The notes below the pieces were generated by a model that did no database searches, had not been told where the DNA came from, and saw only the letters and a program-made list of their open reading frames with translations. A program made the position numbers and the translations under genes. This document shows positions 16,894 through 24,909 of a stretch of 43,368 nt of DNA, piece by piece; the first letter of the stretch is position 1, and each line of letters starts with the position of its first letter. The stretch is from Elusimicrobiota bacterium (GTDB taxonomy: Bacteria > Elusimicrobiota > Elusimicrobia > UBA1565 > UBA9628): positions 77,286-120,653 of the forward strand of contig PLZD01000068.1 in NCBI GenBank assembly GCA_003151975.1, given 5' to 3'.

Positions 16894-17905
16894 TTTCGCC
16901 CGCGCTGATGGTCTTGATGGTCTTCTTGACCATCAACCTCACGTTCTCGGGAAGCGGCGCGTAGCTGAGGTCCTTCGTCATGCCTTGGCCCTTATCGACC
17001 ATCCAGTTTAGGAAGTCCTTGATGATCCGGCCCTTCTCGGCGGTGTTGTTCTCGTACACCAAGAGCCAAGTGAAGCTCGAGATGGGGTAGGCCTTCTCGC
17101 CTGGAGCGTCCGTGATGGACACGCGGTAATCGGCCGGGATCTTCGCCTTGGCGGCCGCAGCACTCACGCCCTCGAGATCCGCCTTAAGGAATTTGCCGGC
17201 CTGGTTTTTGACGGAGCCGTAGTTGATCTGGTTCTGCTTCGCGTAGATCAGCTCGACGTAGCCGATGGAGCCGGGGGACTGCTTGACCAAGCCCGCGACG
17301 CCTTCGTTGCCCTTGCCGCCCAAGCCCACGGGCCAGTTGACCGAGGTGGCCTTGCCGACCTTGGTCTCCCACTCCTTGCTAACCTTGGAGAGGTAGTCAA
17401 CCCAAACGTAGGTCGTTCCCGAGCCGTCGGCGCGGTGAACCACGGTGATGGGCGCGTCGGGGAGCTTGACTCCCTTGTTGACCTTGGCGATCTCGGCGTC
17501 GTTCCACTTAGTGATCTTGCCGAGGAAGATGTCGGCGAGAATCGGGCCGGTGAACTTGAGCTCCGCGACGCCCTCGACATTGAATACCGGGACGTCGGCG
17601 CCCAGCACGGTCGGAATGTGCAGGACCTTGCCCTTGACCTTGGAGAGCTGCTCGTCGTTCATCGGACCGTCGGTGGCGCCGAAATCCACGGTGCCTTCGG
17701 TCACCTGGCGGATGCCGCCGCCCGAGCCGATGCTCTGGTAGTTGAACTGGATCTCGGGGTGGATCTTGTGATACTCGTCGAACCACTTCGAGTACATCGG
17801 GTACGGGAAGGTCGCGCCCGCTCCGTTGATGGTGATCGTCTCGGCGGCCAACGGCCCGGCCATCAGGCAGATCGCGGCGAGAAGGCTGGCAGATTTTCTG
17901 ATCAT
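16865..17905 (-). CDS. pstS: Periplasmic phosphate-binding protein PstS
   Basis: A 346-residue solute-binding protein with a signal peptide cleaved after PLAAE (about residue 21). Phosphate-binding segments are visible: GAGATFPYPMYSKW, SIGSGGGIRQVTEGTVDFGATDGP, and RADGSGTTYVW. It captures phosphate and hands it to PstCAB. Transcription is expected to be induced by PhoB, since a Pho box lies 10 nt upstream of a -10 element (17946-17979). The leader is about 34 nt with a GAGAGGA ribosome-binding site, unlike the leaderless genes around it. Confidence 0.96.
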   Translation of the reverse strand: MIRKSASLLAAICLMAGPLAAETITINGAGATFPYPMYSKWFDEYHKIHPEIQFNYQSIGSGGGIRQVTEGTVDFGATDGPMNDEQLSKVKGKVLHIPTVLGADVPVFNVEGVAELKFTGPILADIFLGKITKWNDAEIAKVNKGVKLPDAPITVVHRADGSGTTYVWVDYLSKVSKEWETKVGKATSVNWPVGLGGKGNEGVAGLVKQSPGSIGYVELIYAKQNQINYGSVKNQAGKFLKADLEGVSAAAAKAKIPADYRVSITDAPGEKAYPISSFTWLLVYENNTAEKGRIIKDFLNWMVDKGQGMTKDLSYAPLPENVRLMVKKTIKTISAGENAGSSKNGR

Positions 17906-17945
17906 GTTTTCTTTGGTCCTCTCTGGGAGTCTGTTGCGTCGCTAC

Positions 17946-17979
17946 AGTCTAACGAGATCGGGTGACAGCGGCGTGACAA
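17946..17979 (-). promoter_or_regulatory. Pho box and -10 element of the pst operon
   Basis: On the minus strand: TTGTCAC-4 nt-CTGTCAC (17979-17962), direct repeats with 11-bp period, matching the PhoB consensus CTGTCAT-N4-CTGTCAT. After 10 nt comes TAGACT (17951-17946). This spacing is the canonical one for PhoB-activated promoters lacking a -35. Confidence 0.85.
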
Positions 17980-17989
17980 CGGGGTCAAT

Positions 17990-18027
17990 TGAAAAAGAAG
18001 CCCCGCGGCCGTTGCCGGCCACGGGGC
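17990..18027 (-). terminator. Strong intrinsic terminator of the porin gene
   Basis: Minus-strand hairpin with a 12-bp stem (18027-18016 pairing with 18011-18000, one G.T pair), a GCAA tetraloop and then CTTCTTTTTC. It lies 17 nt after the porin stop and before the pst promoter, separating the two units. Confidence 0.9.
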
Positions 18028-18043
18028 CATTCGCTGACTTCCT

Positions 18044-19492
18044 TTAGAACAAGAAGAACGACGTCAACTGGACGCGGTTGTTGGTCGCGAACCGGTTGTT
18101 GGGGTCGTTGTAGGTCGAGCGCGTCTGATTACATTCGACGGCGAAGCGCAGCCAGTTCAGCGGATCGTACTGGGCCGAGGCGTAGCCGAACTGGATCTTC
18201 GGCGAGATCGCGGCCCATTGGGCGATGGTATTGCCGTTGGTGCCGATCGTGCCGGGGGCGGCGAAGCGGTCCAAGTTGCGGCCCTCGACCTGCGCGTAGC
18301 CGCTGGAGACGGCGAACTTGCCGCCGGGCAGGGCGTACTGCAAGTTGTAGCGCCAGGAGCGCACGCGCACGAGCTCCGCGCTGCCGGCGAGGTTCAAGCC
18401 CACCATCCCCGAGTCCGGGACCGGGGTGTTGGTGATCGCCGCGTTGGTCTTGGTGGCGATGCTGGGCGCGCCGAGGTTGAGGCCCGCGAGCTCCAGGCCA
18501 CCCACTCCGCTGCCGCTCATGAGCTCGCCGATGGCGATGAGGGTGTTGGAGCGGTCTACCCCATCCTTGGAGGGGATGATCGGCACGGCGATGTCGATCG
18601 CGTACGCTTCGCCGACCGGATTTCCGATGCCGGCGGTCTGAATGGGGATGATCGCGCCGCTCAAACCCACCGAGAGGCCGACCATGGTGGTGCCGGCGCC
18701 GCCGAGCGAGGCCGCCTTGTACTTGGTCGAGGCCAAGCGCACGCCGCCGTGGAACTCGGGCGAGCCGCCGGTCATCTCCGGGGGCCGGGCCGCGTCGGCC
18801 GCGGTTTCCAGCGTCCAATCCTTGCCGAAGGTGTCGGTGCGCGTCACGCGGGCCTGGACGAAGCGCCGGTAAAGCTGGCCGACGGCCGGCATGATGACGT
18901 TTTCGCCGGGGAAGTAGTAGGGCTGCCAGCCGAGGAGCGACCAGTATTGGCCGGTCTTGGCGTTCCACTCGTTGTAGGTCAGGTTGAGGTAGGCATGGCG
19001 CACGCGCACGGCCGGGTTGTTGAAGAAGTCGCGCTCGCTCTGCGCGCCGGGCGTGGTGCCGGGCTGGGTGTTGGGCGCGTTATTGCCCAGGAAGTCGAGC
19101 TCGATGACGCCTTCCGTGGCCAGACCGAAATCGGTCTTGGGCAAAGTCAAGTCGAAGCCGAGCCGGCTGTTGCGGACGCTCATCTGGCTGCGGCCGTGTT
19201 CGCCGGTGTAGTTGTGCACGCCGGTGGGTTGGATCGAAGTCGTGCCGTCCGGGTTGGCGCCGATAGCCTTGCTGGCCGTCTGATGCATCGGAACGTTGAC
19301 GTTGTCCTGCTCTTCGTTGAAGCCGGCGGTCGTGTCGGAGATGAAGTCCGTTTCCACGAATCCGTAAATGCGGAGGTTCAGATCTTTGATCTTGCTGACG
19401 GTCACGTTGACGCCCTCGGCGGCGAAGGTGGATGTCGTCAGTCCGAGAACGGCGATGAGGCTGATGAGAAGTCGGCGGTAGGTGGATTTCAT
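18044..19492 (-). CDS. Outer-membrane beta-barrel porin, Pho-regulated
   Basis: A 482-residue protein with a signal peptide (cleavage after STFAAE, about residue 24) and alternating beta-strand pattern throughout; it ends in SFFLF with a C-terminal Phe, the usual barrel-assembly signal. The opening LNLRIYGFVETDFISDT resembles DcaP-like trimeric porins rather than OprP. A Pho box lies upstream with the same geometry as at the giant fusion gene, and the gene sits between pst and phoR, so a role in outer-membrane uptake of phosphate or organophosphates is likely by inference. No ribosome-binding site is visible; ATAACT ends 7 nt before the ATG. An intrinsic terminator follows. Confidence 0.82.
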   Translation of the reverse strand: MKSTYRRLLISLIAVLGLTTSTFAAEGVNVTVSKIKDLNLRIYGFVETDFISDTTAGFNEEQDNVNVPMHQTASKAIGANPDGTTSIQPTGVHNYTGEHGRSQMSVRNSRLGFDLTLPKTDFGLATEGVIELDFLGNNAPNTQPGTTPGAQSERDFFNNPAVRVRHAYLNLTYNEWNAKTGQYWSLLGWQPYYFPGENVIMPAVGQLYRRFVQARVTRTDTFGKDWTLETAADAARPPEMTGGSPEFHGGVRLASTKYKAASLGGAGTTMVGLSVGLSGAIIPIQTAGIGNPVGEAYAIDIAVPIIPSKDGVDRSNTLIAIGELMSGSGVGGLELAGLNLGAPSIATKTNAAITNTPVPDSGMVGLNLAGSAELVRVRSWRYNLQYALPGGKFAVSSGYAQVEGRNLDRFAAPGTIGTNGNTIAQWAAISPKIQFGYASAQYDPLNWLRFAVECNQTRSTYNDPNNRFATNNRVQLTSFFLF

Positions 19493-19499
19493 GCTGAGA

Positions 19500-19566
19500 A
19501 GTTATGAAATCTACATCATGCCCGCAATGCCATTGGGGCAATCCGTGGATGACACGGCGGTGACAG
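19500..19566 (-). promoter_or_regulatory. Pho box array and -10 of the porin gene
   Basis: Minus strand CTGTCAC-4 nt-GTGTCAT (19566-19549), with a further in-phase degenerate unit ATGGCAT at 19533-19527. ATAACT (19505-19500) begins 61 bp from the first box base, the same distance as at the gene starting at 38089. Confidence 0.7.
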
Positions 19567-19578
19567 GCCGTCGGGGGA

Positions 19579-20835
19579 TCAGAGCGGCAGCTTGAAGCGG
19601 AAGATCGAGCCTTCGCCCAGCCGGCTCTTAACCTCGATGGCGCCGCCGTGGGCTTCCACGATGTGCTTGGCGATCGAAAGCCCGAGGCCCGTGCCGCCCA
19701 GCTCGCGCGCGCGCGCCTTGTCGACGCGGTAGAAGCGCTCGAAGACGCGCGGCAGGTCGGCCTCGGGGATGCCTTGCCCCGTGTCCTCGACGGAGACGAC
19801 CAAATGTCCGCCTTCGACCGTGGCCGACACCGTGACCGAGCCCTCATCCCGATTGAACTTCACGGCGTTGTCCATGAGATTGGCGAGGACCTGCTTGAGC
19901 TGCGGTCGGTCGGCGCGGACCTTGGGTAGGGTGGGGTTTTCCTTTATAATGAGCTTGACGCGATTGCGATCGGCCAAAACCTTGAGGCTCGCCGCCGCCT
20001 CGGAAGCGAGTTCTAGGAGAGAAAGCGCCTCGAGCACCGGCTTGCGGTGGCCCGACTCGATCGCGGAGAGATCGAGCAAATCCTCCACCAAGGCCGAGAG
20101 GCGCTGGGCGTCCTTCTCGATCGTTTCGATGAACTCCATGCGGTTCTCTACGTCGTTGATCGCCCCGTCCCTTAGGGTTTCAGCGAAACCTCGGATGGAC
20201 GCCAACGGGGTGCGCAGCTCGTGCGAGACGTTGGCCACGAACTCGCGCCGCACTTTCTCGAGCGCGCGCATGCGCGTGATGTCGTGCAGGACGAGCAGAG
20301 CGCCGGCGCGCACGCGGTCTTGGATCAGCGGCACGGCGTGCGACTCGAAGACGCGCTCCTCGGGGGTCACCAGCGCCACTTCCTCGACGCGGCTGACGCC
20401 GTCCTTGAGCACGTGGCTCAAGAGCTCGTTGAGCCGCGCGTGTCGCAAGGTCGCCACGAAAGGCCGGTCGAGCGCCTCGCGCGGGTTGATCGAAAACAGC
20501 GCGCAGAGCGCGGGGTTGAGCGCGATGATGCGGCCCTCGCCGTCGACGGCGACGACCGCCTCGACGATGTTGGCCAGGATCGCCGAGAGTTGGGCCTTGT
20601 CGCTGGAGAGCTCGGAGACCGTCGCCTCGATGCGGTCGGCGAGAGCGTTGATCGTCTCGCCGAGCTTGCCGTACTCGTGCTCGGGCAGGTCGCGTACGCG
20701 GGCGCGGTAGTCGCCCTGCGAGAGCCGGCGCGCGACCTCGGTCAACTCGTCGACGCCTTTTGTGAGCAGGCGCCAGACGCTGAGCGTCGCGGCGAGCGCG
20801 ATGAGCAGGACGACGATCGCGATCGCAGGCAGCAC
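19579..20835 (-). CDS. phoR: Phosphate sensor histidine kinase PhoR
   Basis: A 418-residue kinase with one N-terminal membrane helix (residues 3-24), a HAMP-like segment, a PAS domain (about 80-190), the HisKA dimerisation helix with FVANVSHELRTPL (His205) and a HATPase domain with NLMDNAVKFN, EDTGQGIP and GTGLGLSIAK. Lack of a large periplasmic sensor is typical of PhoR, which reads phosphate status through PstB/PhoU. It starts at a GTG 1 nt after the phoB stop. Located in the sixA-phoB-phoR operon next to the porin and pst. Confidence 0.94.
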   Translation of the reverse strand: MLPAIAIVVLLIALAATLSVWRLLTKGVDELTEVARRLSQGDYRARVRDLPEHEYGKLGETINALADRIEATVSELSSDKAQLSAILANIVEAVVAVDGEGRIIALNPALCALFSINPREALDRPFVATLRHARLNELLSHVLKDGVSRVEEVALVTPEERVFESHAVPLIQDRVRAGALLVLHDITRMRALEKVRREFVANVSHELRTPLASIRGFAETLRDGAINDVENRMEFIETIEKDAQRLSALVEDLLDLSAIESGHRKPVLEALSLLELASEAAASLKVLADRNRVKLIIKENPTLPKVRADRPQLKQVLANLMDNAVKFNRDEGSVTVSATVEGGHLVVSVEDTGQGIPEADLPRVFERFYRVDKARARELGGTGLGLSIAKHIVEAHGGAIEVKSRLGEGSIFRFKLPL

Positions 20836-20836
20836 T

Positions 20837-21520
20837 CTAATCCAGCTTGAGCCTGTAGCCGACGTTCTTGACGGTCACGATCCGGCCGGCCTCCGAACCG
20901 AGTTTTTCCCGGAGGCGCGCGATGTGCTGATCGACGGTGCGCGTGTCGATCTCCATCGACTTGTCGTAGCCCCAGACTTTTTCGAGCAGTTCGTCACGGG
21001 TGAGCACCTTGCCGCGCGCCGAGAAAAGGCATTTGAGAAACTCGAACTCCTTGGAGCGCAAAGTGAAGGGCTTGCCGTTGAGGCGCGACTCGTATTTCTC
21101 GAGATCGAGTTCCAGGCCGCCCGCTCGGAGAACGGCATTTGGCGTCTCCGACCCGGAGACGCGCCGCAAGATCGCCTTGATGCGCGCGAGCACCTCTCGC
21201 ACGCTGAAGGGCTTGGTGACGTAGTCGTCGGCCCCCATTTCCAATCCGAGTATCCGGTCCACTTCTTCCTTGCGGGCCGTGAGGATCAGAATGGGGGTCT
21301 TGGAGTCCTGGCGCACGATCTTGCAGAACTCGTAGCCGTCGAGCTTAGGCAGCATCAAGTCAAGAATGACCAAGGAAGGCTTTTCCTTGCGGAATGCGGC
21401 AAGTCCGGCCTCGCCGTCGTTGCAGACGATGGTCCGGTAGCCCTCTTTTTCTAAATTGTATTTAAGGAGCTTCGAAAGGCTTTTCTCGTCTTCGACGACC
21501 AGGATCTTCTCGTTGTTCAT
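20837..21520 (-). CDS. phoB: Phosphate response regulator PhoB
   Basis: A 227-residue OmpR-family regulator. The receiver has VVEDE (acidic pocket), Asp54 in VILDLMLP as the phosphorylation site, and Lys in KPF; the C-terminal winged helix (residues 130-227) includes LTRDELLEKVWGYDKSMEIDTRTVDQHIARLREKLG-type recognition elements. It should bind the Pho boxes seen at 17962, 19549 and 38145. AGGAAAGGA just before the ATG is the ribosome-binding site. Tight linkage with phoR and the phosphate genes makes PhoB the best name. Confidence 0.94.
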   Translation of the reverse strand: MNNEKILVVEDEKSLSKLLKYNLEKEGYRTIVCNDGEAGLAAFRKEKPSLVILDLMLPKLDGYEFCKIVRQDSKTPILILTARKEEVDRILGLEMGADDYVTKPFSVREVLARIKAILRRVSGSETPNAVLRAGGLELDLEKYESRLNGKPFTLRSKEFEFLKCLFSARGKVLTRDELLEKVWGYDKSMEIDTRTVDQHIARLREKLGSEAGRIVTVKNVGYRLKLD

Positions 21521-21530
21521 TCCTTTCCTA

Positions 21531-22034
21531 TTAAGAGAGTTTGCGTAGATGAGCGGGAGCCAAAGACCACAGCAAAGTTCCAGCGCCGGCCTCCGGCGTC
21601 CGATCGAAGCCGACGAGGCAGCACGCGCCTTTCTTGAGCTCCAGGCGCAGTTTGCTTCCGCCGGAGATCATGTGGGCTACGGCGGAACTCAAATGCGGCT
21701 CGTGGCCGACCAGCGCCACGACGCGCGCGCCCTTTAGGCTCCGCAGGCGGGCGGCCAGCTCCTTGGGTTCGCGTGAGGGCGAGAGCTCTTCGAACTCGGC
21801 GATCTTCACGGCTGAAAACGCGTCCGCCACGATGTGCGCCGTCTGGCGCGCGCGCTTGAGCGGGCTCGTCGCTACGAGATCGAGGGTTGACAGGATGCGT
21901 TTGAGGCCGCGCGCCGCCTTCTTCATCTTGCGGATTCCGGCGGGAGTCAGGGGCCGCTCGGCGTCGGGGCGGCCAGTTTTGGCGTACTTCGCGCGGTCTC
22001 CGGCGGGAGCGTGGCGGACGAAGAGCAGCTGCAT
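21531..22034 (-). CDS. sixA: Phosphohistidine phosphatase SixA
   Basis: A 167-residue histidine-phosphatase-superfamily protein with the short SixA form. The catalytic motif is LFVRHAPAG (nucleophile His8), followed by TSPLKRARQTA and the second catalytic His in LVGHEPHLS. In E. coli SixA removes phosphate from His residues of phosphotransfer proteins. Here it is the first gene of an operon with phoB and phoR (10 nt to phoB), so dephosphorylation of PhoR or another phosphohistidine protein is an attractive guess. TAACCT lies 7 nt upstream of the ATG without a ribosome-binding site. It is divergent from ppk. Confidence 0.9.
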   Translation of the reverse strand: MQLLFVRHAPAGDRAKYAKTGRPDAERPLTPAGIRKMKKAARGLKRILSTLDLVATSPLKRARQTAHIVADAFSAVKIAEFEELSPSREPKELAARLRSLKGARVVALVGHEPHLSSAVAHMISGGSKLRLELKKGACCLVGFDRTPEAGAGTLLWSLAPAHLRKLS

Positions 22035-22071
22035 TAGGCCCAGGTTAGCAAATTTGCCCCGGGCGAAATTG

Positions 22072-22139
22072 CTGTCACATGGAAATTACCTGGGTTTCAT
22101 ATGCGGAAGACAGAGCACGCGGCTCGCTTCCTTTATAAT
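22072..22139 (+). promoter_or_regulatory. ppk promoter region with degenerate Pho-box-like units
   Basis: CTGTCAC (22072-22078), AAATTAC (22083-22089) and GTTTCAT (22094-22100) share an 11-bp phase. A perfect TATAAT is at 22134-22139, 62 bp from the first unit (61 bp at two other Pho promoters). Only one unit matches the consensus well. Confidence 0.4.
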
Positions 22140-22153
22140 GTGATCTCGCCAAA

Positions 22154-24313
22154 GTGATAAAATCGCATACGGTGCCGATTCCCCCAGAAAAAGTCAGCAA
22201 GTGGCGTCCTTTCCCGCCGGTCGCCGGCGATGTGGGGCCCGCTCCCGCTGCCTCGACGGCCGCGCCGGCCATCGCCAAGTTCCTCAACCGGGATCTGAGC
22301 TGGCTTAAGTTCAACGACCGCGTGCTGGCCGAGGCCGCAGACCCTCGGGTGCCCGCGCTCGAGCGCCTGCGCTTCTGCACGATCGTCAGCTCGAACCTCG
22401 ACGAGTTCTTCATGGTCCGCGTGGCCGAAATCGCTCGCCTGGCCCGCCGCACGCCGCTGAGAAGATTTCCCGACGGCTTGACCGCGGCCAAGGCCCTGGC
22501 CCAAATCCGGGAGCAGGTCATCGGCCAGAAGGCCAGGCAAGCCACCGTGCTCGACGACATCTTCGCGGCGCTGGAAGGAGAGGGCATCAGGATTCACGCT
22601 GACTTCCATGGCAACGCCCGGCTCGACCGCGAGGTCAAGACGCGCCTGCCGGAGATCAAGTACGTGCTGCGCAAGTCGACCGAGCTGGCTCCCCGCAGCC
22701 TCATGAGCGAGCGCATCCACGTTTTCGTGCGGTTCCCCGGCGAATACGCTATCCTGACGATCCAGGACCGCGAGTCGCGGCTGCTCGAACTGCCGCGCAA
22801 AGGATCGCACCGCCGTTTCGCGCTGATCGAGCGGTGGCTCGCCGAGCGCGCCGAGGTTTTCTTTCCAGATCGGGAGGTCATCGAGGCTTTTCCCTTCAAG
22901 ATCATCCGCGAGGCCGACCTGCGCTACCGGCCCGACGATGAGGAGTCGCTCGAGAACCAGATCGCCGAAGCCGTGCACGGGCGCCTGCGCGCCAAGGTCG
23001 TGCGCCTCGAGGTCGACGCGCCGTCCTATTCCGAGGGAGCGCTTTATCTGGCCGCCTCGCTGGGCCTCGATTCGGCCGGGCTCTACCGCTTCGACCTGCC
23101 GCTCGACCTGCGCACGCTGGCCAACATCTATCACGTGCGCGGCGCCAAGTCCCTGCGCTACGCGCCGGTCGAGCCGCAGGTGCCGCCGCCGCTGGCCGAT
23201 ACGCGCCGCATCTTCGACACGATCCGCGAGCACGACATCCTTTTGCACCATCCCTACGACTCGTTCGATTCCGTCGTCGCGTTCCTCTCCCGCGCCGCGC
23301 GCGATCCCAATGTGACGCGCATCTACCACACGATGTACCGCACGAGCCGACAATCCCCGATCATGGAGGCGCTCAAGGAAGCCGTGCGCCAGGGCAAGAA
23401 GGTTACCGCCTACGTGGAGATCAAGGCGCGCTTCGACGAGCTCAACAACCTGCGCTGGGCCCAGGACCTGCGCCAGGCGGGCGTGCGCGTCGTGCAGCCG
23501 ATGGGCGGCTTCAAGGTGCACAGCAAGGTGACGCAGATTTTCCGCAAAGAGGGGGAAACCGAAGTCTCCTACGTTCACCTCGGCACGGGCAACTACCACC
23601 CGAGCACGGCTTTGCAGTACACGGACCTCGGCCTGCTGACGGCCAACCTCGCGATTTCCGCGGAGGTCTCGGCGTATTTCACCGCCTTGAGACGCCAAGG
23701 CGCGAGCGCCAAATTTCGCGAGCTGCTGGTGGCGCCGCGCAACCTCCACAGCGAGACCCTCCGGCTCGTGAAGGAAGAGACGCGCATACAGAAAGCGGGC
23801 GGGCGCGGCCACATCATCGCGAAGATGAACGCCCTCGTCGACACCGACCTCATCGAGGCGCTCTATGAGGCCTCTCGCGCGGGCGTGAAGGTCGACTTGC
23901 TCGTGCGCGGCATCTGCTGCCTGCGCCCCGGCATCAAGGGCTTGAGCGAGAACATCCGCGTCGTCTCGGTCGTGGATCGGTTTCTGGAACACAGCCGGAT
24001 CTATTATTTCCGCGCCGGCGGCGTCGACAAGGTCTATCTCTCCAGCGCCGACTGGATGCCGCGCAACTTCTACACGCGCTTCGAGATCGCGTTTCCGATT
24101 AAGGATACCGTTCTGCGCCACTTCATCCGCGACGTCATCCTGGAAGGAGGCCTCTCGGACACCGTCAAGGCGTGGAGCCTTAAGCCGGACGGGACCTACG
24201 AGCGCGTCGTTCCCGGGAAATCGGGCCGCGTCGTGCGCTCGCAGGAGATGTTCCAGGCCTTGGCCCTGGACCACTACCGCGGCACGATCCTCGAGTACCG
24301 CATACCGCTCTGA
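22154..24313 (+). CDS. ppk: Polyphosphate kinase 1
   Basis: A 719-residue PPK1 that makes inorganic polyphosphate from ATP. The N-terminal domain begins FLNRDLSWLKFNDRVLAEA; the catalytic phospholipase-D-like domains hold KVHSKVTQIF (His456, the phosphorylated His by position) and YLSSADWMPRNFYTRFE. Length is typical (about 690-720). I use GTG 22154; another GTG at 22172 is possible because the first 40 residues are not conserved and no ribosome-binding site is seen. The next gene overlaps the stop as TGATG. Being divergent from sixA-phoBR, it links storage of phosphate to its sensing. Confidence 0.96.
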   Translation: MIKSHTVPIPPEKVSKWRPFPPVAGDVGPAPAASTAAPAIAKFLNRDLSWLKFNDRVLAEAADPRVPALERLRFCTIVSSNLDEFFMVRVAEIARLARRTPLRRFPDGLTAAKALAQIREQVIGQKARQATVLDDIFAALEGEGIRIHADFHGNARLDREVKTRLPEIKYVLRKSTELAPRSLMSERIHVFVRFPGEYAILTIQDRESRLLELPRKGSHRRFALIERWLAERAEVFFPDREVIEAFPFKIIREADLRYRPDDEESLENQIAEAVHGRLRAKVVRLEVDAPSYSEGALYLAASLGLDSAGLYRFDLPLDLRTLANIYHVRGAKSLRYAPVEPQVPPPLADTRRIFDTIREHDILLHHPYDSFDSVVAFLSRAARDPNVTRIYHTMYRTSRQSPIMEALKEAVRQGKKVTAYVEIKARFDELNNLRWAQDLRQAGVRVVQPMGGFKVHSKVTQIFRKEGETEVSYVHLGTGNYHPSTALQYTDLGLLTANLAISAEVSAYFTALRRQGASAKFRELLVAPRNLHSETLRLVKEETRIQKAGGRGHIIAKMNALVDTDLIEALYEASRAGVKVDLLVRGICCLRPGIKGLSENIRVVSVVDRFLEHSRIYYFRAGGVDKVYLSSADWMPRNFYTRFEIAFPIKDTVLRHFIRDVILEGGLSDTVKAWSLKPDGTYERVVPGKSGRVVRSQEMFQALALDHYRGTILEYRIPL

Positions 24314-24909
24314 TGAAAGACGGCCTCTTTCTTTTCGCCGCCTGCTGGCTGCTGGCCAAGGTCGAGATCCACGTCGAGGGCGACCACGGCTGGGCCGAGC
24401 GCCTGCCGACCTGGCGCTTCGGCCCTTCGTGGTACTTGGCGTTGACCAACGGCAAGCCTTTGACCGGCTATCATCTTTTTCTGACCGGATTTCTCTTCCT
24501 CGTATTTCACATGCCGCTTATTTTTCTGCCGTTCTCTTGGGCCGTGGAAGGCCGCGTCCTATCGTTGTTCTTTATGAACGCGGTCGTCTGGGATTTCCAG
24601 TGGTTCGTCTGGAATCCGGCGTGGGGCGTCAAGCGCTTCGTGACCGAGGGCGCGTGGTGGTTCAAGAAGCGCCTCTTTGGATTTCCGGTCGATTACTACA
24701 CCGGCGTTTTCATTTCCTGGAGCTGCGTGCGGTTGTTTTGCCCCGCGGACCTTCAGCGTTGGACCGCGATGGCCGCGACTTTGGCCGCGATGACGGCGGC
24801 CTCGGTTGCGGCCGCGTCAGTGGTAGGCGGCGCGCGTTTCGAGAAGCGCGTTGATGGCCGCGGCCGGCATGAGCCGGCCTTGCCGCCGATCGAGCGTCTC
24901 CCAAGCTAG
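24313..24909 (+). CDS. Hypothetical membrane protein coupled to ppk
   Basis: A 198-residue protein with about four hydrophobic segments rich in Trp and Phe (for example FLTGFLFLVFHMPLIFLPF and NAVVWDFQWFVWNP). I do not recognise the family. Its ATG overlaps the ppk stop (TGATG), so it is translated with ppk. The last 31 codons overlap the 3' end of the opposite-strand glycosyltransferase gene by 93 nt; that tail is polar and low in complexity, so it may be non-essential. A membrane role linked to polyphosphate is inference from position only. Confidence 0.65.
   Translation: MKDGLFLFAACWLLAKVEIHVEGDHGWAERLPTWRFGPSWYLALTNGKPLTGYHLFLTGFLFLVFHMPLIFLPFSWAVEGRVLSLFFMNAVVWDFQWFVWNPAWGVKRFVTEGAWWFKKRLFGFPVDYYTGVFISWSCVRLFCPADLQRWTAMAATLAAMTAASVAAASVVGGARFEKRVDGRGRHEPALPPIERLPS

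Noticed and set aside
22133-24274. A 713-codon open frame antisense to ppk
   Set aside because: It mirrors the ppk coding sequence. GC-rich third positions keep such frames open; the product has no family features and ppk is certain.
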